From positions 1 to 12,116 of the forward strand of contig JAEURM010000035.1 of the NCBI GenBank assembly GCA_016789245.1: a DNA stretch of 12,116 nt. Direction: 5' to 3'. This stretch comes from Anaerolineales bacterium (GTDB lineage Bacteria; Chloroflexota; Anaerolineae; Anaerolineales; UBA6663). Shown here piece after piece: positions 1 through 6,775 of the stretch. The notes below the pieces were generated by a model that was given only the letters and a program-made list of their open reading frames with translations, ran no database searches and was not told the origin of the DNA. The number at the start of each line of letters is the position of its first letter. The stretch's first letter is position 1. A program made the position numbers and the translations under genes.

Positions 1-1
1 T

Positions 2-385
2 GCGCCCAACGGCCAGCATGTGATGAGCGTGCATATGCAGTATGCGCCCTTCAAAGGGCGCATTGGAGAATCGGAGATTAAGCGCGTTGTTTTAGAAACG
101 CTGGCGCAATACTCGCCCAATCTCAATTCTCTCATTACTAATTCTCAAACTCTTTCGCCCCAAATTTTAGAAAGTGAGTACGGCCTGACGGAGGGTAATC
201 TGTATCACGGCGAGATGATGCTGGATCAGATTCTGTTTATGCGGCCCCTGTCTGGCTGGGCGCAACACAAAACGCCGATTAATAACTTATGGCTGTGTGG
301 CCCCGGCACGCACCCCGGTGGCGGCATCAGCGGCGGCAGTGGGCGCAATGCGGCTAGGCAGATTTTGAAAACCGTAACTCGCTGA
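2..385 (+). CDS. Phytoene-desaturase-type FAD-dependent oxidoreductase, C-terminal fragment
   Basis: The reading frame is open from the left edge, so the N-terminal Rossmann FAD domain lies outside the window and only about 127 residues are visible. They match the C-terminal end of the CrtI/PYROXD2-like NAD(P)/FAD oxidoreductase family. A segment ending in QYAPF is followed by the block TEGNLYHGEMMLDQ, then RPLSGW, then LWLCGPGTHPGGGISGGSGRNAA. The last block is the family's C-terminal FAD-contacting signature, with its glycine-rich turn and terminal helix. Members oxidise or isomerise carotenoids, retinoids or other polyenes, but the substrate cannot be told from this part. The gene stops at TGA 383-385. 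A hairpin spacer separates it from the MttB-like gene on the same strand, so co-transcription is possible but unproven. Family assignment is strong; function is open. Confidence 0.85.
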   Translation, partial: APNGQHVMSVHMQYAPFKGRIGESEIKRVVLETLAQYSPNLNSLITNSQTLSPQILESEYGLTEGNLYHGEMMLDQILFMRPLSGWAQHKTPINNLWLCGPGTHPGGGISGGSGRNAARQILKTVTR

Positions 386-391
386 CAAGGA

Positions 392-432
392 GTTGGGGTG
401 ACAAGATGATTGAGTCATTTTGTCACCCCAAC
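392..432. repeat. Intergenic inverted repeat after the oxidoreductase gene
   Basis: The arms are GTTGGGGTGACAAGATG (392-408) and CATTTTGTCACCCCAAC (416-432), pairing at 16 of 17 positions around a 7-base loop. No T-run follows on either strand, so it is not a standard intrinsic terminator. It could still act as an RNA-stabilising or attenuating hairpin. It fills most of the 63-base gap before the chosen mttB start. Confidence 0.8.
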
Positions 433-448
433 ATCAAATCACCCACTT

Positions 449-1999
449 ATGCGCCCATCTCTTCAAGTTGTTCCCCCTGAGCTAATCATCCAAATCATCT
501 CCGAAGCCAAACGCATTTTGGCGGAGATTGGCATTGAAGTGCGCGGCACTAAGATGCGCGATTTGTTGTTAGCCCACGGCTTGCAGATGCGGGATACGGC
601 CGGCGATGGGCCGCGTATGCTCTTTCCACCGGAAGTGGTGGAGCGCGCTATTGCCACCACGCCGAATGAATTTACGCTCTTCACGCGCGATGGCCGCCCG
701 CACGCCACACTCGGCGGCAACCGCGTGCACTTCGTCCCCGGCTCCAGCGGGCTGAAATTGCTAGACCACCGCACCGGTGATACGCGGCTGGCCAACACGC
801 GGGATTTTATTGAGTATGTGCGGCTGTGCGATGGCTTAGAAAATATTGCGTACTTAGCCACCGCCTTCAGCACCAATGATTTGGAGCCGCAAGTGAGTGA
901 TGCGTGGCGGCTGTATTTGTGTATGCTTAACTCGCTCAAGCCGGTGGTGAGCGGCGCGTTTACGGAGCATGGCACGGTACGCATGGGTGAAATGATGCAG
1001 TTGTTCCGCGCTGATAAAGCCGATTTGATTGCGCGGCCCATGAGCATTTTCACCATCACGGCCACCGGCTTTTACCGTTACAGTGAAGACTCTTGCCAAA
1101 ATTTATTGGATTGCGCGGAGTGGGGCATCCCAGTGGAAATTGTGCCTGTAACATTGATGGGCTTGATTGCGCCCGTAACCTTGGTGGGCGCAACCGTAAT
1201 GCACGTGGCCGATGTGTTGGCCGGATTAACCATGGCGCAGATTGTGAAGCCGGGTACGCCGGTGTTGTTCGGCGGGGCACCGGCAGCCTTCCACATGAAA
1301 ACGGCGCAATCACCGATGGCGGCGATTGAATCACTTTACTTAGATACCGCGTACGTGACCGTGGCCAAACATCTTGGCCTGCCCACGCAAAGTTACATGG
1401 CGCTGAGTGAAGGCAAATTTATTGATGCGCAAGCTGGTGCGGAAACGTTTGGCAGTGCGCTGTTGGCCGCGCTGGCCGGCGTTAATTCCGTAAGCGGCCC
1501 CGGCATGTTGGATTACGTGCTCACCTTTAGTTTAGAAAAATTGGTTTTAGATAATGAACTGTGCGCGCAAGCCTTACACTTTGTGCGCGATTACGCGGTG
1601 AAGGAAGATTTACCCACCGTGGATTTGGTGCGGCAGTTACTGGCCGATAAGCATTTGCTGACGAGCGAGCATACGCTGAAGTATTGGCCGCAAGAGTTGT
1701 ACCTCCCCGGCCCAATTTATGACCGTACCAACCGTGAGCAGTGGGCCAAAGATGGCGCGCAAGATTTAGGGCAACGCACCCGCGCCGAAGTGGAGCAACG
1801 CCTCGCCAGCTACGTCTCGCCGGAAACTGACGCGCGCGCCGAAGCCGAAATGCTCCGCCTAATTAGAAGCGGCCTAAGCACGGATACGCCGCTCCCCACC
1901 ATCCTGCCGCCCGCCCACGCCCGCCCCACCGCGCCCACGCTAGATAAACGTTCTGCCAGACGCGCCGCGAGAGAAGCACGAAGCACTAATAACCAATAA
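449..1999 (+). CDS. Trimethylamine methyltransferase (MttB) family protein, non-pyrrolysine type
   Basis: A 516-residue protein of the MttB superfamily, whose members move a methyl group from a methylated amine (trimethylamine, glycine betaine or relatives) to a corrinoid protein. Diagnostic segments are the N-terminal MRPSLQVV and the helix ending AEIGIEVRG, the centre [28 protein letters not shown], and the block [17 protein letters not shown] followed by [13 protein letters not shown]. The length fits the family. There is no in-frame amber codon, so pyrrolysine is not used, as in the glycine-betaine (MtgB-like) branch; the substrate is unknown. ATG 449 is chosen because homologues commonly begin MRPSL. 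An in-frame TTG at 410 lies in the loop of the preceding inverted repeat and looks spurious. No Shine-Dalgarno is seen. No corrinoid protein or reactivase gene is in the window. The last few codons lie inside the next inverted repeat. Confidence 0.9.
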   Translation: MRPSLQVVPPELIIQIISEAKRILAEIGIEVRGTKMRDLLLAHGLQMRDTAGDGPRMLFPPEVVERAIATTPNEFTLFTRDGRPHATLGGNRVHFVPGSSGLKLLDHRTGDTRLANTRDFIEYVRLCDGLENIAYLATAFSTNDLEPQVSDAWRLYLCMLNSLKPVVSGAFTEHGTVRMGEMMQLFRADKADLIARPMSIFTITATGFYRYSEDSCQNLLDCAEWGIPVEIVPVTLMGLIAPVTLVGATVMHVADVLAGLTMAQIVKPGTPVLFGGAPAAFHMKTAQSPMAAIESLYLDTAYVTVAKHLGLPTQSYMALSEGKFIDAQAGAETFGSALLAALAGVNSVSGPGMLDYVLTFSLEKLVLDNELCAQALHFVRDYAVKEDLPTVDLVRQLLADKHLLTSEHTLKYWPQELYLPGPIYDRTNREQWAKDGAQDLGQRTRAEVEQRLASYVSPETDARAEAEMLRLIRSGLSTDTPLPTILPPAHARPTAPTLDKRSARRAAREARSTNNQ

Positions 2000-2023
2000 C
2001 AAGTTATTCGTTATTGGTTATTA
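1987..2023. repeat. Perfect 14-bp inverted repeat overlapping the mttB stop codon
   Basis: The arms TAATAACCAATAAC (1987-2000) and GTTATTGGTTATTA (2010-2023) are perfectly complementary around a 9-base loop. The left arm includes the mttB stop codon (1997-1999) and supplies its last codons. The right arm ends 8 bases before the yitT-like start. It may end or attenuate the mttB transcript, although no T-tract follows. Confidence 0.85.
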
Positions 2024-2024
2024 T
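2019..2024 (+). promoter_or_regulatory. Possible -10 box directly upstream of the yitT-like start (leaderless)
   Basis: TATTAT matches the TATAAT consensus at 5 of 6 positions. It ends exactly 6 bases before ATG 2031, which would put transcription start on the A of the start codon. There is no convincing -35 element and no good Shine-Dalgarno. The box lies in AT-rich palindrome sequence, so chance is possible. Confidence 0.35.
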
Positions 2025-2030
2025 TGGGCC

Positions 2031-2879
2031 ATGCTCTCCCGTCTTCGCGATTACGCGCTCATCACTCTCGGTTGCATCATCCAAGCCCTTGCCAGGGATT
2101 TGTTTTTGATTCCCGCACAGCTAGCGGCGGGCGGCGTGAGTGGCTTGGCGCAGATTATCAATTTATTCACCGGCTGGCCTATTGGCGTGATGACGTTTGT
2201 GCTCAACCTGCCGCTGTTTTACATCGGCTGGCGGTATTTGGGCGGGCGGCGCTTTATGGCCCGCACCGTGTTTACCGTGTTCACCTACTCCGCACTGGTA
2301 GATGTGCTGGCCGCATATCTGCCCAAAACCGGCGTCACGCAAGACTTGTTCCTCAACGCGTTGTACGGCGGCGTGCTGGGCGGCGTGGGCCTGGGGCTAG
2401 TGTTCCGCGCGCAAGGCACCACCGGCGGCACAGATATTATTGCGCGCTTGCTGGGCAAGTGGCGCGGCGTGCCCCTCAGCCAAAGTTACTTGCTTACGGA
2501 TACGGTGATTGTGTTTGCGGCTGGCCTCGCCTTTGGCTGGAATTTTGCCCTGTACGCCGTGGTGGCGTTGTACATCTCTGGCGTCGCCGCAGAAGCCTCG
2601 GCGGAGGGCTTAGGCGTGGTGCGCGCGGCTACCGTTATCACCACGCAACCGCGCACCATTGCGGAGCGCGTGATGAAAGAAATGGGGCGCGGCGTTACCG
2701 GCTGGGGCGGTGAGGGCATGTACTCCGGCGCGGAGCGGCACGTTCTCTTCATCGCCGTCAGCCGTTCAGAAGTGAGCCAACTCAAAGCCATCATCAAAGA
2801 ACTAGACCCGCTGGCCTTCGTCGTCATCGGCCAAGCGCACGAGGCGGTGGGCGAGGGATTCAAGTCAATTCAGGAGTGA
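2031..2879 (+). CDS. YitT family membrane protein with C-terminal DUF2179 domain
   Basis: A 282-residue integral membrane protein of the YitT/DUF161 family. The N-terminal part (about residues 5-200) holds five or six hydrophobic segments and family motifs: RDLFLIPAQLAAGGVSGLAQ near residue 22, the P-G-x-x-N-like loop ending in LNLPLFYIGW, and GTTGGTDIIA at residues 129-138. The C-terminal cytosolic DUF2179 domain (about 205-278) contains GVTGWGGEGMYSG (from G221) and ends in HEAVGEGFKS, both typical. Length matches full family members. The family's transport or signalling role is not firmly known, so no function is assigned. It begins 31 bases after the MttB-like stop, beyond a hairpin. A second DUF2179 protein lies at 10855-11370. 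Confidence 0.93.
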   Translation: MLSRLRDYALITLGCIIQALARDLFLIPAQLAAGGVSGLAQIINLFTGWPIGVMTFVLNLPLFYIGWRYLGGRRFMARTVFTVFTYSALVDVLAAYLPKTGVTQDLFLNALYGGVLGGVGLGLVFRAQGTTGGTDIIARLLGKWRGVPLSQSYLLTDTVIVFAAGLAFGWNFALYAVVALYISGVAAEASAEGLGVVRAATVITTQPRTIAERVMKEMGRGVTGWGGEGMYSGAERHVLFIAVSRSEVSQLKAIIKELDPLAFVVIGQAHEAVGEGFKSIQE

Positions 2880-2896
2880 GGCGAGCGGCGGGTGAC

Positions 2897-3019
2897 GGTT
2901 GGGTCAAGTTCTAGCCAGCGCCATTTCACGGCATCGGCTGGAAGCCGACGCCTGCCACAAAAAAGCCAAACCCGCCGCACGGGTTTCCCAACCACTAGCC
3001 GTCCGTTTCAACGGATAGC
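2897..3019 (+). other. Spacer with potential multi-helix RNA fold upstream of the membrane protein gene
   Basis: This lies in the 223-base gap 2880-3102, which has no gene. GGTTGGG (2897-2903) can pair with CCCAACC (2987-2993), enclosing two hairpins. One has TCGGCT (2934-2939) and AGCCGA (2943-2948), extended by GGC/GCC at 2930-2932 and 2950-2952. The other has AAACCCG (2968-2974) and CGGGTTT (2980-2986), stacked directly on the outer helix. A further hairpin, TCCGT (3002-3006) with ACGGA (3011-3015) closed by GC/GC, follows. I matched it to no known riboswitch or small-RNA class. It could be a leader RNA for the next gene, an independent RNA, or decayed repeat DNA. Confidence 0.35.
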
Positions 3020-3071
3020 GGGCGGGGTGATGTGAAGTGTCAGCATGTTGGCGGCGTTATCGGCGTTAAGT

Positions 3072-3092
3072 TTTTAGGTGTCCACCTAAAAT
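3072..3092 (+). promoter_or_regulatory. Palindrome with embedded -10-like box before the membrane protein gene
   Basis: TTTTAGGTG (3072-3080) and CACCTAAAA (3083-3091) form a perfect 9-bp inverted repeat with a 2-base centre, 11 bases before ATG 3103. The right arm plus one base contains TAAAAT (3087-3092), a 5 of 6 match to the -10 consensus. An operator covering a promoter is a reasonable reading. No Shine-Dalgarno is visible between it and the ATG. Confidence 0.4.
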
Positions 3093-3102
3093 ACACTTAC
3101 AT

Positions 3103-4095
3103 ATGTCCCCATCACCCCAATCCTCCAAAATACGCAACTGGGCACAAACATTTTTAGCGTTCACGCCTATCTTGGCGATGGCGTGGTTCTTCATCGCCAA
3201 TGGCGGCGATTTAGATAACTTTTTTGATCAAGGTTATTCTTGGACATATATGGGCACACTGATTGGCTTTGGCCTAATCATCCCTTTTGTGCCATATCAT
3301 GAAGCTCTAAAAGCCGATCTTGCTTCTACCGTAATGCTGGCATTAATCCAGCTCACCTTAGCGTACATTACAGATTGGAGCGGTTTGGGGGCATTAACTT
3401 TTTCGGTAATACTCAAATTCGGTATCCCCTTTACGTGCTTAATTGTCATTGGCATGCTTGTAGCTCGTTTGCAAAAATGGCTTGAACCAAATAATGAGCG
3501 CACCATTGAAGCGCAAAATAATTTTTGGGCTTCCAGCATTGGTGGCACGGCAGGCACTGCCGTTGTATTAATATGCCTTACAGTGCTAAGCTTTTGGATC
3601 TGGAGCGGCGGAACAGTAACGGATTTATTCGGAGCAACAATTTATCCAACAATTCTGATGTTCGCAGTATTTCTTTTGGCTGGCAACACGATGGCTTGGG
3701 TCGCAAACCAAGCTTTGCGAAGGCGTTGGGATAAACTTGGGCTAAGCACAAGCATAGAACGTTTCCGCGAATTTCCTGAACACATAGTCCGAGATGTGGT
3801 GGAAGCAGAAAGCAAGCTGAGTCAAACAGAACTCGGCCACATGAACGCAAGTGTGACAGTTGTTCTTGGTGTTGCGCTCATAACGCAAATACTATTTGGG
3901 GATGTTTCCATCTGGGTTTTTATGGGTGGATCATTCTTAATGATACTGTATATGTTTATCGTAGTGCTCCGCTTTAGAGCTAACTATAAAGCCGCTTGGT
4001 ACGAAGCGGTTCGTTCACGTGTGGGCGAAACCGAGTTGCTTAAGCAAGCCTCACGCAAGTCTGGCCTCGGCTGGCCGGACGAAACCAACGAATAA
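3103..4095 (+). CDS. Multi-pass membrane protein of unknown function
   Basis: A 330-residue protein that I do not recognise. It shows about eight hydrophobic segments, near residues 12-32, 46-64, 74-93, 97-121, 148-170, 175-203, 247-265 and 268-290. A charged cytosol-like loop (about 205-243, RRRWDKLGLSTSIERF onward) lies between the sixth and seventh, and a basic, hydrophilic tail runs from about 292 to 330. No catalytic or ligand motif stands out. Its DNA is clearly poorer in GC than the surroundings: two sampled 60-base stretches give about 40% (3481-3540) and 43% (3601-3660), against about 62% for 5041-5100 in the next gene. Codons rich in TTA, ATA and AAT agree. Together with the odd upstream spacer this suggests horizontal acquisition. 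The gene is intact. The start is the first ATG after the palindrome and has no clear Shine-Dalgarno. Confidence 0.75.
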   Translation: MSPSPQSSKIRNWAQTFLAFTPILAMAWFFIANGGDLDNFFDQGYSWTYMGTLIGFGLIIPFVPYHEALKADLASTVMLALIQLTLAYITDWSGLGALTFSVILKFGIPFTCLIVIGMLVARLQKWLEPNNERTIEAQNNFWASSIGGTAGTAVVLICLTVLSFWIWSGGTVTDLFGATIYPTILMFAVFLLAGNTMAWVANQALRRRWDKLGLSTSIERFREFPEHIVRDVVEAESKLSQTELGHMNASVTVVLGVALITQILFGDVSIWVFMGGSFLMILYMFIVVLRFRANYKAAWYEAVRSRVGETELLKQASRKSGLGWPDETNE

Positions 4096-4143
4096 TCAAT
4101 CGTTCTCGGTATTTCTACGGCCTTAACCTCCCCCGTTTTGCAT

Positions 4144-4149
4144 TAGAAT
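4144..4149 (+). promoter_or_regulatory. Possible -10 box directly upstream of the lipoprotein gene (leaderless)
   Basis: TAGAAT matches the TATAAT consensus at 5 of 6 positions and ends 7 bases before ATG 4157, so transcription would start on or one base before the start codon. The intervening TGGGGCT is not a well-placed Shine-Dalgarno. No clear -35 element is seen in the 61-base gap. Confidence 0.4.
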
Positions 4150-4156
4150 TGGGGCT

Positions 4157-6622
4157 ATGCTCAGTCGCTCATTCAATCGCATAGTTTTGCTGGTGGCGGC
4201 GCTGGCCTTGGCCGCCTGCGATGCTCTGCCCATCCCTCAAATAAGTTTTGCCACGCGCACGCCGCTCCCACCCACGGGCGTGCCACCCACCCCGCTCCCC
4301 AGCGGCCTCATCAATTTCAATGTGCGCACGCCGCCTAACACGCCCGTCAATGCTGGCGTGGCTGTTGAGCTGATGGATGAAATCACCGGCAACCGCACGC
4401 TAGTGCCCATGAGCAGTGCTGGCAACGGCGTGTGGACGGCCTCCGCGCCCGCCACACAAAATGATGTTCTGCGTTACCGCTACATCCGCACCGCACCCAC
4501 TTACGCCTTTGAAGTGACGCCGGTGCTTCAGCCGGTGAGCTACCGTTTGTTTATTGCCACTGAACCCAACGCCACCGCCTCCGATAGTGTGGCGGCGTGG
4601 AACGATAGCGGCTGGCCGGGCGGTGACCAAGGTGCGCTGATGGGCGTCATCCGCAACAGCAACACCGGCTTGGGCGTGGGCGGCATTTTAGTTTCTGGCG
4701 CCGGGCAATTAACGCTCACCGCCAGTGATGGCAGTTATGCGTTTTACAACGTGCCGGCTGGCAATCAGCGCGTAACCTATTTAGCGCCGGATGGCTCCCT
4801 GCGCGCCGCCCAAAACAACGTTAGCGTGCCCGCGAGCCAAACCGCGCTGTTAGATTTAGCTTCGCCAGATCCCAACGCTCTGCACATCACTTTCTATGTT
4901 ACGCCGCCAGCAGGAACGGATGCGCTGGCCGCCATCCGGCTGATTGGTAACGTGGCGCAGTTGGGCAACACATTTGCAATTGGGCCAACCGGCTCGGCCA
5001 TTAGCGCGGCGCGTGCGCCCGTGCTCACGCCCGCCAATGATGGCACGGGCCGGTTCCAAGCCAGCGTGCTTCTCTTTGAAGGCTCCGTTCTGCGTTACGC
5101 GTATACGTTGGGAGATGGCTACTGGAATAATGAAATTGCATCTGGGGCGCGCCGCGTGCGGCAGTTGATTGTGCCGTTTAGTGATGCGAGTACCAATGAT
5201 GTGGTGGCCGATTGGCACACCGGCACGTCCTCCGCCGTGAATTTTGAAGCTGTGACGCCGCCCAGCACGTTGGCGAACGATGTGCTGGCCATTCAGTTTA
5301 GAACGGCTGACCAATGGTTGCCGCCCTTGCCCATGTGGCGTGCGTCCGTCAATACGTGGCGCTATAAATTAGAAAACCCCGTCAACTTCAACGGGCCGGT
5401 GTATTACCGCTATTGCCGCAACTTGGCGTGCGGCGCGGCGGATGATGCGGCCACCGCTGGCGCAGTAGCCATTGGCCGCTCCTTCACGCCCACGCTTCTG
5501 CCGCAGGCGCTCAAAGATACAATCAATGAGTGGCGCTGGTCTGCGCCGCCACCACCCATCAATTTAGAACTGCCGCCGCCCGCTCCACGCCCGGGCTTTG
5601 TGGCTGGCTTAGATTTTGCCGAAACTTGGCAACCTTACGCCGCGCAGTTTTATCCCGAAGCCATCCGCAACGCGCAAGTAATTGCGGCCAACACCGTCAC
5701 TATTTTCCGGCGCGTGCGCGTGCGCAATCTCACCCCGCCCGTGCTAGCGGATGATACCGCTCTCACCATGCCTGCCGAAGAATTGCGGTTGCTGGTGGGC
5801 CAAATTAATGCGGCCAACATGCGGGCCACGCTTCACCCGCTAACGTGTGATTACGTGCCCTACGGCGGCTGTGAGTATTGGGCCGGCTTCAACCCGGCGT
5901 GGTGGAATGATTGGTATGCGGCCTATGAACGCCACATGCTCACTCACGCGGATTTGGCGCAAGCCAGCGGCGTGGATACGTTGGTGATTGGTGATTACCG
6001 TTTGCAACCGAGTTTGCCCGGTGAGCCGGGCGCGCCCGCCGATGCCGATACGCGCTGGCGCACGCTCATTGCCCGCGTCCGTGAGCGCTTTAGAGGCCGC
6101 TTGGCGTTTGAACTTTTACTCACTGGCACCAATGATTTGTGGCCCAACCCGCCGCAGTTCCTAGATTCAGTGGATATCATCCGCATTCACTGGTGGGCCA
6201 AGTTAGCAGATATTAATGGCCGCCCGCTGGCTGATATGACGGTGAACGCTGGCAACGTGTTAGACTTGCGGCTCCTGCCCGTTCAGCAACGCTTTGGCAA
6301 ACCCATCCTCATTAGTTTGGCGTACGCTTCTGCGGATGGCTGGAGCACACAATGTATTTCTGCGCCAGATCGGCCGTGCCGCGATGTGCGGGATTTCAAC
6401 CCCGATTCACCAGATGTGCCCAGCGTGGCGCTAGATTTGAACGAACAAGCGGAAACTTACCAAGCCGTGTTCAGCGCGGCGTACAGCCGGCCGTGGGTCA
6501 CAGGCCTTTCAGCCTTTGGTTACAATCCGGTAGTTGCACTCAGAGATAAATCTCTCTCCATCCGTGGCAAACCGGCAGAAGCGTTAGTAGGTGCGTGGTT
6601 CTTGCGCCTGCAAGGCCGCTAA
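4157..6622 (+). CDS. Lipoprotein with starch-binding-like beta domains and a GH113-like TIM barrel
   Basis: An 821-residue predicted lipoprotein. The signal peptide MLSRSFNRIVLLVAALALAA ends in lipobox LAAC with lipidation at C21, followed by a Pro/Thr-rich tether (about 30-52). Three beta-sandwich regions resembling CBM20/48 or regulatory-like folds lie near 53-160, 243-355 and 365-460. A carboxypeptidase-regulatory-like domain (about 162-235; TASDGSYAFYNVPAGNQRVT) sits between the first two. From G480 (GFVAGLDFAETW) to the end is a TIM barrel resembling GH113 glycosidases, with the typical tail: GKPILISLAYAS, QAETYQAVFSAAYSRPWVTG, and a final RGKPAEALVGAW. GH113 members are endo-mannanases. 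Where the family has the acid/base Glu this protein reads LVIGDYRL (609-616), and at the nucleophile position it reads ISLAY (719-723), so neither Glu is present. A non-catalytic glycan-binding role at the cell surface is the likelier inference. Confidence 0.75.
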   Translation: MLSRSFNRIVLLVAALALAACDALPIPQISFATRTPLPPTGVPPTPLPSGLINFNVRTPPNTPVNAGVAVELMDEITGNRTLVPMSSAGNGVWTASAPATQNDVLRYRYIRTAPTYAFEVTPVLQPVSYRLFIATEPNATASDSVAAWNDSGWPGGDQGALMGVIRNSNTGLGVGGILVSGAGQLTLTASDGSYAFYNVPAGNQRVTYLAPDGSLRAAQNNVSVPASQTALLDLASPDPNALHITFYVTPPAGTDALAAIRLIGNVAQLGNTFAIGPTGSAISAARAPVLTPANDGTGRFQASVLLFEGSVLRYAYTLGDGYWNNEIASGARRVRQLIVPFSDASTNDVVADWHTGTSSAVNFEAVTPPSTLANDVLAIQFRTADQWLPPLPMWRASVNTWRYKLENPVNFNGPVYYRYCRNLACGAADDAATAGAVAIGRSFTPTLLPQALKDTINEWRWSAPPPPINLELPPPAPRPGFVAGLDFAETWQPYAAQFYPEAIRNAQVIAANTVTIFRRVRVRNLTPPVLADDTALTMPAEELRLLVGQINAANMRATLHPLTCDYVPYGGCEYWAGFNPAWWNDWYAAYERHMLTHADLAQASGVDTLVIGDYRLQPSLPGEPGAPADADTRWRTLIARVRERFRGRLAFELLLTGTNDLWPNPPQFLDSVDIIRIHWWAKLADINGRPLADMTVNAGNVLDLRLLPVQQRFGKPILISLAYASADGWSTQCISAPDRPCRDVRDFNPDSPDVPSVALDLNEQAETYQAVFSAAYSRPWVTGLSAFGYNPVVALRDKSLSIRGKPAEALVGAWFLRLQGR

Positions 6623-6623
6623 A

Positions 6624-6771
6624 GCTTTCACCGCGCAGTAAAATCAGATGGCTTTAGAAAATTTGCAGACTGTTACTCTCGCTAAGAACGCCAAGCCCGC
6701 TAAGAAAACCTTTGCGGCCCTAGCGTTCTTGGCGAGAAATAGAAATTCTTTGCGCCTTCGCGGTGAAAAGC
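6624..6771. repeat. Nested inverted repeat filling the spacer before rpe
   Basis: The spacer 6623-6775 is a two-level palindrome. Outer arms are GCTTTCACCGCG (6624-6635) and CGCGGTGAAAAGC (6759-6771), complementary apart from one bulged base. Inner arms are 6678-6694 and 6720-6736, pairing at 14 of 17 positions plus one G-U. The inner left arm is also half of an 18-base tandem duplication: CGCTAAGAA occurs at 6680-6688 and 6698-6706. No gene is seen here. The GGTGA near 6763 may serve as ribosome binding site for rpe. Confidence 0.7.
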
Positions 6772-6775
6772 ATTA

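Noticed and set aside
392..432. Intrinsic terminator of the oxidoreductase gene
   Set aside because: The stem is long but AT/GC mixed and no T-run follows on either strand.
410..448. N-terminal extension of the MttB protein from TTG 410
   Set aside because: The TTG lies in the loop of an inverted repeat, has no ribosome binding site, and the extra residues have no family resemblance; ATG 449 gives the usual MRPSL start.
2024..2713. Long open frame overlapping the YitT-like gene
   Set aside because: It is the +1 shadow of a clearly recognised gene, with an Arg/Gly/Ala-rich composition typical of frame-shifted GC-rich DNA.
2897..2993. Integron attC-like site suggested by GTTGGG ... CCCAAC flanking a foreign-looking gene
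   Set aside because: The core motifs are in the wrong order for attC (RYYYAAC should be on the left), there is no integrase, and only one such site is present.
2897..3019. Known riboswitch (c-di-GMP, cobalamin, TPP, SAM classes considered)
   Set aside because: None of the conserved core words of these classes could be placed consistently on the helices seen.
4157..6622. Annotation as active beta-mannanase
   Set aside because: The barrel resembles GH113 but the two expected catalytic Glu positions are not Glu, so an enzyme name would be misleading.
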